15,084 nucleotides of DNA from Undibacterium sp. (GTDB lineage Bacteria; Pseudomonadota; Gammaproteobacteria; Burkholderiales; Burkholderiaceae): positions 1 to 15,084 of the forward strand of contig JACMRF010000055.1 in assembly GCA_014376575.1 (NCBI GenBank), in the 5' to 3' direction. The position numbers and the translations under genes were made by a program. Positions 14,971 to 15,084 of this stretch are shown here, one piece after another. The notes under the pieces are model-generated. The model saw nothing but the letters and a program-made list of their open reading frames with translations. It had not been told where the DNA came from and did no database searches. Position 1 is the first letter of the stretch. Each line of letters starts with the position of its first letter.

Positions 14971-15084
14971 TTAATGTTTGATTTCCAGTATTTTTGTTTG
15001 ACTCAGTTCAGTATGTCCAAAATCCATCATTCTCCAGTGTCCTCCCCAGACCAATCCAACTGACTCTGCAACCTCTCCAAAAAG
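14971..15084 (-). CDS. M15-family peptidoglycan peptidase, C-terminal fragment (5' end outside window)
   Basis: The last 37 codons of a minus-strand gene enter from the right edge and end at TAA (14973-14971). The visible sequence EVAESVGLVWGGHWRMMDFG, followed by HTEL, matches the C-terminal motif of M15 metallopeptidases (G-L-x-WGG-x-W-x-x-x-D-x-x-H-F-E-L). There the His is a zinc ligand and the enzyme cuts stem-peptide bonds in peptidoglycan. Thr replaces the usual Phe after the His. Next to a T6SS locus the natural candidate is a TagX-like endopeptidase that opens the wall for machine assembly; a lysozyme-like effector is the alternative. The catalytic N-terminal residues are outside the window. 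Confidence 0.72.
   Translation of the reverse strand, partial: LFGEVAESVGLVWGGHWRMMDFGHTELSQTKILEIKH

Overview
This window looks like the chromosome of a betaproteobacterium, most likely Burkholderiales close to Oxalobacteraceae. The evidence is protein resemblance only: DUF2863 and DUF1841 family proteins, a RutE/HadB-type nitroreductase, a PimC/PimD-like acyl-CoA dehydrogenase pair with two MaoC hydratases, and tandem small c-type cytochromes. No rRNA, tRNA, CRISPR array or complete insertion sequence was seen.

Layout. Bases 2-511 are the 3' end of a DUF2863 gene. Bases 512-1117 hold no convincing gene, but contain a strong hairpin and a 99-bp element bounded by inverted repeats that resembles a MITE. 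Bases 1118-4444 are a plus-strand operon of two acyl-CoA dehydrogenases and two MaoC-fold hydratases, which could supply the first two steps of a beta-oxidation-like route for an unknown acyl-CoA. A RutE-like reductase (minus) and a DUF1841 gene (plus) diverge at about 5211-5330. A bidirectional terminator separates DUF1841 from two tandem cytochromes c (minus), which have an FNR/Anr-like box upstream. A MoxR AAA+ ATPase (plus) follows, without its usual VWA partner.

Bases 7640-15084 are the end of a type VI secretion (T6SS) locus on the minus strand. In transcription order it holds the C-terminus of an M15 peptidase cut by the window edge, a gap with a consensus -10, an unrecognised two-TM protein, TssM, TagF and an OmpA/BON periplasmic protein. 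TssM is the inner-membrane-complex subunit and TagF a post-translational regulator. The OmpA protein probably anchors the machine to peptidoglycan, and the M15 enzyme may open the wall for it. The rest of the T6SS (sheath, Hcp, VgrG, ClpV, baseplate) must lie beyond the right edge if the locus is complete.

The most interesting gene is the protein upstream of TssM (13236-14687). Its C-terminal half carries a string of motifs, in the right order, that match the beta-ketoacyl-ACP synthase (thiolase) fold, but the catalytic Cys-His-His positions appear to be lost. I read it as a membrane-anchored pseudo-ketosynthase recruited to T6SS. Base composition also shifts: sampled 60-base lines are about 55-65% GC in the acyl-CoA dehydrogenase operon and about 37-40% GC in the T6SS part.
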